A stretch of DNA of 7,343 nt from Pseudomonadota bacterium (GTDB lineage Bacteria; Myxococcota_A; Polyangia; Haliangiales; Haliangiaceae), in NCBI GenBank assembly GCA_023386455.1, contig JAEWJO010000589.1, forward strand, positions 1 through 7,343, read 5' to 3'. The notes beneath the pieces are model-generated. The model was not told where the DNA came from and ran no database searches. It saw only the letters and a list, made by a program, of their open reading frames with translations. Both the position numbers and the translations under genes were made by a program. Of the stretch, positions 5,772 through 7,343 are shown piece by piece (position 1 is the first letter of the stretch; every line of letters starts with the position of its first letter).

Positions 5772-5846
5772 TCCTCGGATGTCCCGAGGAACTACACACC
5801 GCTCCAGAGAGATCCGGCGGTGGCCCCTCAAGGGGTCTCCGGACTC
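5772..5846 (+). promoter_or_regulatory. Structured 5' leader of rpsB (two hairpins), candidate S2 autoregulation site
   Basis: Hairpin 1 pairs TCCTCGG (5772-5778) with CCGAGGA (5784-5790) around a 5-nt loop. Hairpin 2 has an outer stem of GAG plus TCCGG (5809-5817, one bulged A) with CCGGACTC (5839-5846), and an inner stem of CCCC (5824-5827) with GGGG (5832-5835) around TCAA. Ribosomal protein S2 is known to repress rpsB-tsf through its mRNA leader in enteric bacteria, and S2 leader motifs are described in other groups. Position fits such an element here, but the sequence was not matched to a known motif. Confidence 0.45.
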
Positions 5847-5874
5847 GATGAAGGAGCGGGCGGCAACACAACCA

Positions 5875-5879
5875 AAGGA
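5875..5879 (+). promoter_or_regulatory. Ribosome-binding site of rpsB
   Basis: AAGGA ends 8 nt before the ATG at 5888, an ideal distance. This selects that ATG over the in-frame ATG at 5897, three codons later. Confidence 0.75.
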
Positions 5880-5887
5880 CGATTGAC

Positions 5888-6751
5888 ATGGAAACGATGG
5901 CAGAGGCGACGGGGCAAAACCCCATCAGCATGCGCGCGCTCCTCGAAGCGGGCGTGCACTTCGGACACAACACGGGTCGCTGGAACCCGAAGATGAAGCA
6001 GTACATCTTCGGCGCTCGCAACGGCATCCACATCATCGACCTGCAGCACACGGTCAAGCTGTTCCGCCAGGCGTTCAACGCGGTGGTCGAGACGACCGGC
6101 CGCGGTGAGACGATCCTGTTCGTCGGCACCAAGAAGCAGGCGCAGGACGTGATCGTCGAGGAGGCCACTCGCTCGGGTCAGCACTACGTGACCCAGCGCT
6201 GGCTCGGCGGCACGCTCACCAACTTCAAGACCGTGAAGGGCTCGCTCGAGCGCCTCCGCGGCCTCGAGAAGATGGAAGAGGACGGCACGCTGTTCGCGCT
6301 GACGAAGCGCGAGCAGGTGATGATCAAGCGCGACCGCGACAAGCTCATGAAGTCGCTCGGCGGCATCAAGGGCATGAGCAAGCTGCCCGGCATGATGTTC
6401 GTGATCGACCCGCACAAGGAGCACATTGCCGTCGAAGAGGCGCGCAAGCTCGAGATCCCGGTCGTCGGCATCACGGACACGAACTGCGACCCGGATCAGA
6501 TCGACTACGTCATCCCCGGCAACGACGACGCGATCCGCGCGATCAAGCTGTTCGCGTCGAAGATCGCCGACGCCGCGATCATCGGTGGCAAGGTCTACAA
6601 GGAGACCGCGCGCCACCGTGGTCAGGAGCGCCAGGACGAGGGCGAGCGCGTGATCCACGTGTCGTCGGGTGGTGACGGTCCGCGCGTCGAGATGTCGACG
6701 GGCGGCAGCATGTTCAACCCCGAGGCCTCGGCCTCGCCGGACGCGGAGTAA
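5888..6751 (+). CDS. rpsB: 30S ribosomal protein S2
   Basis: Encodes 287 residues of ribosomal protein S2, which joins the 30S subunit late in assembly and, with S1, helps place mRNA. Family signatures are contiguous: LLEAGVHFGH (18-27), RWNPKMKQYIFGARNGIHII (31-50), FVGTKKQAQ (78-86), QRWLGGTLTNF (103-113), PGMMFVIDPHKEHIAVEEA (167-185) and IPVVGITDTNCDPDQIDYVI (190-209), then PGNDDAIRAIKL. The core ends near residue 237. A further 50 residues form a polar tail (HRGQERQDEGER, then Gly/Ser-rich and acidic), longer than the roughly 241-residue E. coli protein. Such tails vary among bacteria and are often disordered. The gene has its own leader and Shine-Dalgarno and is followed after 5 bp by tsf, the usual order. 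Confidence 0.99.
   Translation: METMAEATGQNPISMRALLEAGVHFGHNTGRWNPKMKQYIFGARNGIHIIDLQHTVKLFRQAFNAVVETTGRGETILFVGTKKQAQDVIVEEATRSGQHYVTQRWLGGTLTNFKTVKGSLERLRGLEKMEEDGTLFALTKREQVMIKRDRDKLMKSLGGIKGMSKLPGMMFVIDPHKEHIAVEEARKLEIPVVGITDTNCDPDQIDYVIPGNDDAIRAIKLFASKIADAAIIGGKVYKETARHRGQERQDEGERVIHVSSGGDGPRVEMSTGGSMFNPEASASPDAE
6745..6748 (+). promoter_or_regulatory. Ribosome-binding site of tsf overlapping the rpsB end
   Basis: GGAG falls in the last sense codons of rpsB, immediately before its TAA, and 8 nt ahead of the tsf ATG at 6757. This arrangement suggests translational coupling of the two genes. Confidence 0.6.
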
Positions 6752-6756
6752 CAGCG

Positions 6757-7343
6757 ATGGAAGTCAGTGCAACGATGATCAAGGACCTGCGCGAGCGCAC
6801 CGGCGCCGGCATGTCCGACTGCAAGAAGGCGCTTGTCGAGGTCGCGGGCGACATGGACAAGGCCATCGATTACCTGCGCGCGAAGGGTCTCGCGAAGGCC
6901 GCGAAGAAGTCGGGCCGCGAGGCGACCGAGGGCGCCGTGGTCTCGTACATCCACGCGGGCGGCCGGATCGGCGTGCTCGTCGAGGTGAACTGCGAGACCG
7001 ACTTCGTCGCTCGCAACGATGACTTCGTCGGCTTCACGAGGGACGTCGCGATGCAGATCGCCGCGATGGGTCCGCTCTACGTTCGCAAGGAAGAGGTCCC
7101 GGCGGACGCGATCGAGCACGAGAAGTCGGTGCTGATCGCCAAGGCGAAGGAAGACCCGAAGATGGCGGGCAAGCCCGACGCCATGCTCGCGAAGATCACC
7201 GAGGGTCAGGTCACGAAGTGGATGAAGGAGATCTGTCTCCTCGACCAGCCGTTCGTGAAGAACCCGGACAAGACGATCGACCAGCTCCAGCAGGAGCTGA
7301 TCGCGAAGATCGGCGAGAACATCAAGATCCGCCGCTTCGTCCG
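6757..7343 (+). CDS. tsf: Translation elongation factor Ts, 3' end beyond window
   Basis: The open frame gives 195 residues and 2 further bases without a stop. EF-Ts is the guanine-nucleotide exchange factor that releases GDP from EF-Tu in the cytoplasm. The N-terminal EF-Tu-binding domain is clear (MIKDLRERTGAGMSDCKKAL, 7-26), followed by KAAKKSGREATEGAV, the signature GVLVEVNCETDFVARN (72-87), EGQVTKWMKEICLLDQPF (149-166) and GENIKIRRFV (186-195). The chain passes from the first core subdomain straight to the C-terminal motifs, so this is the short form seen in Thermus (about 196 residues) rather than the 283-residue E. coli form with a duplicated core. Only roughly 10-25 residues should be missing. 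ATG at 6757 is chosen by its GGAG site and by homology; it lies 5 bp after rpsB in an operon. Confidence 0.98.
   Translation, partial: MEVSATMIKDLRERTGAGMSDCKKALVEVAGDMDKAIDYLRAKGLAKAAKKSGREATEGAVVSYIHAGGRIGVLVEVNCETDFVARNDDFVGFTRDVAMQIAAMGPLYVRKEEVPADAIEHEKSVLIAKAKEDPKMAGKPDAMLAKITEGQVTKWMKEICLLDQPFVKNPDKTIDQLQQELIAKIGENIKIRRFV

Noticed and set aside
6669..7022. 117-codon plus-strand frame across the rpsB/tsf junction
   Set aside because: Out-of-phase shadow of two unmistakable conserved genes.

Overview
The window is GC-rich (about two thirds G+C by eye, with G/C strongly preferred at third codon positions) and looks like a chromosomal segment of a Myxococcota-type bacterium (old Deltaproteobacteria; Polyangia or Haliangium/Kofleria-like would fit). 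The clues are a glycine-rich surface-protein tail, lipoproteins with low-complexity Pro/Gly or Gly-Ser linkers, a short Cys-rich N-terminal module of the 'CxC...GGxC..GLxC' kind, and an M13 peptidase lipoprotein next to a short-form EF-Ts. The taxonomic call is inference from style, not from a marker comparison.

Layout, left to right: (1) 1-351 (+), the C-terminal end of a glycine-rich, probably exported protein. (2) 356-2494 (-), a complete M13 (neprilysin/PepO-like) zinc metallopeptidase lipoprotein with every recognisable catalytic residue. (3) 2495-2570, a 76-bp divergent promoter region. (4) 2571-3623 (+), a secreted protein built around an ARPP-1 (DUF6569-like) domain of unknown function. 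(5) 3624-3766, a short spacer with two small hairpins. (6) 3767-4693 (+), a signal-peptide protein with a Pro/Ala-rich linker and a C-terminal domain that looks like an outer-membrane beta-barrel. (7) 4698-5633 (-), a lipoprotein with a six-Cys module, a (Gly-Ser)11 linker and eight tandem 28-residue Cys-rich repeats. (8) 5634-5887, a divergent regulatory region holding a structured leader. (9) 5888-6751 (+) rpsB and 6757-7343 (+) tsf, the conserved ribosomal protein S2 / elongation factor Ts operon, with tsf running off the right edge.

rpsB and tsf are housekeeping translation genes. The other five genes appear to encode exported or cell-surface proteins, but nothing in the sequence ties them into one pathway; they alternate in strand and meet in two convergent pairs separated by only 4 bp. 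The most unusual item is the eight-repeat Cys-rich lipoprotein, whose repeat I do not recognise. No tRNA, rRNA, CRISPR array, insertion sequence or phage gene was seen.
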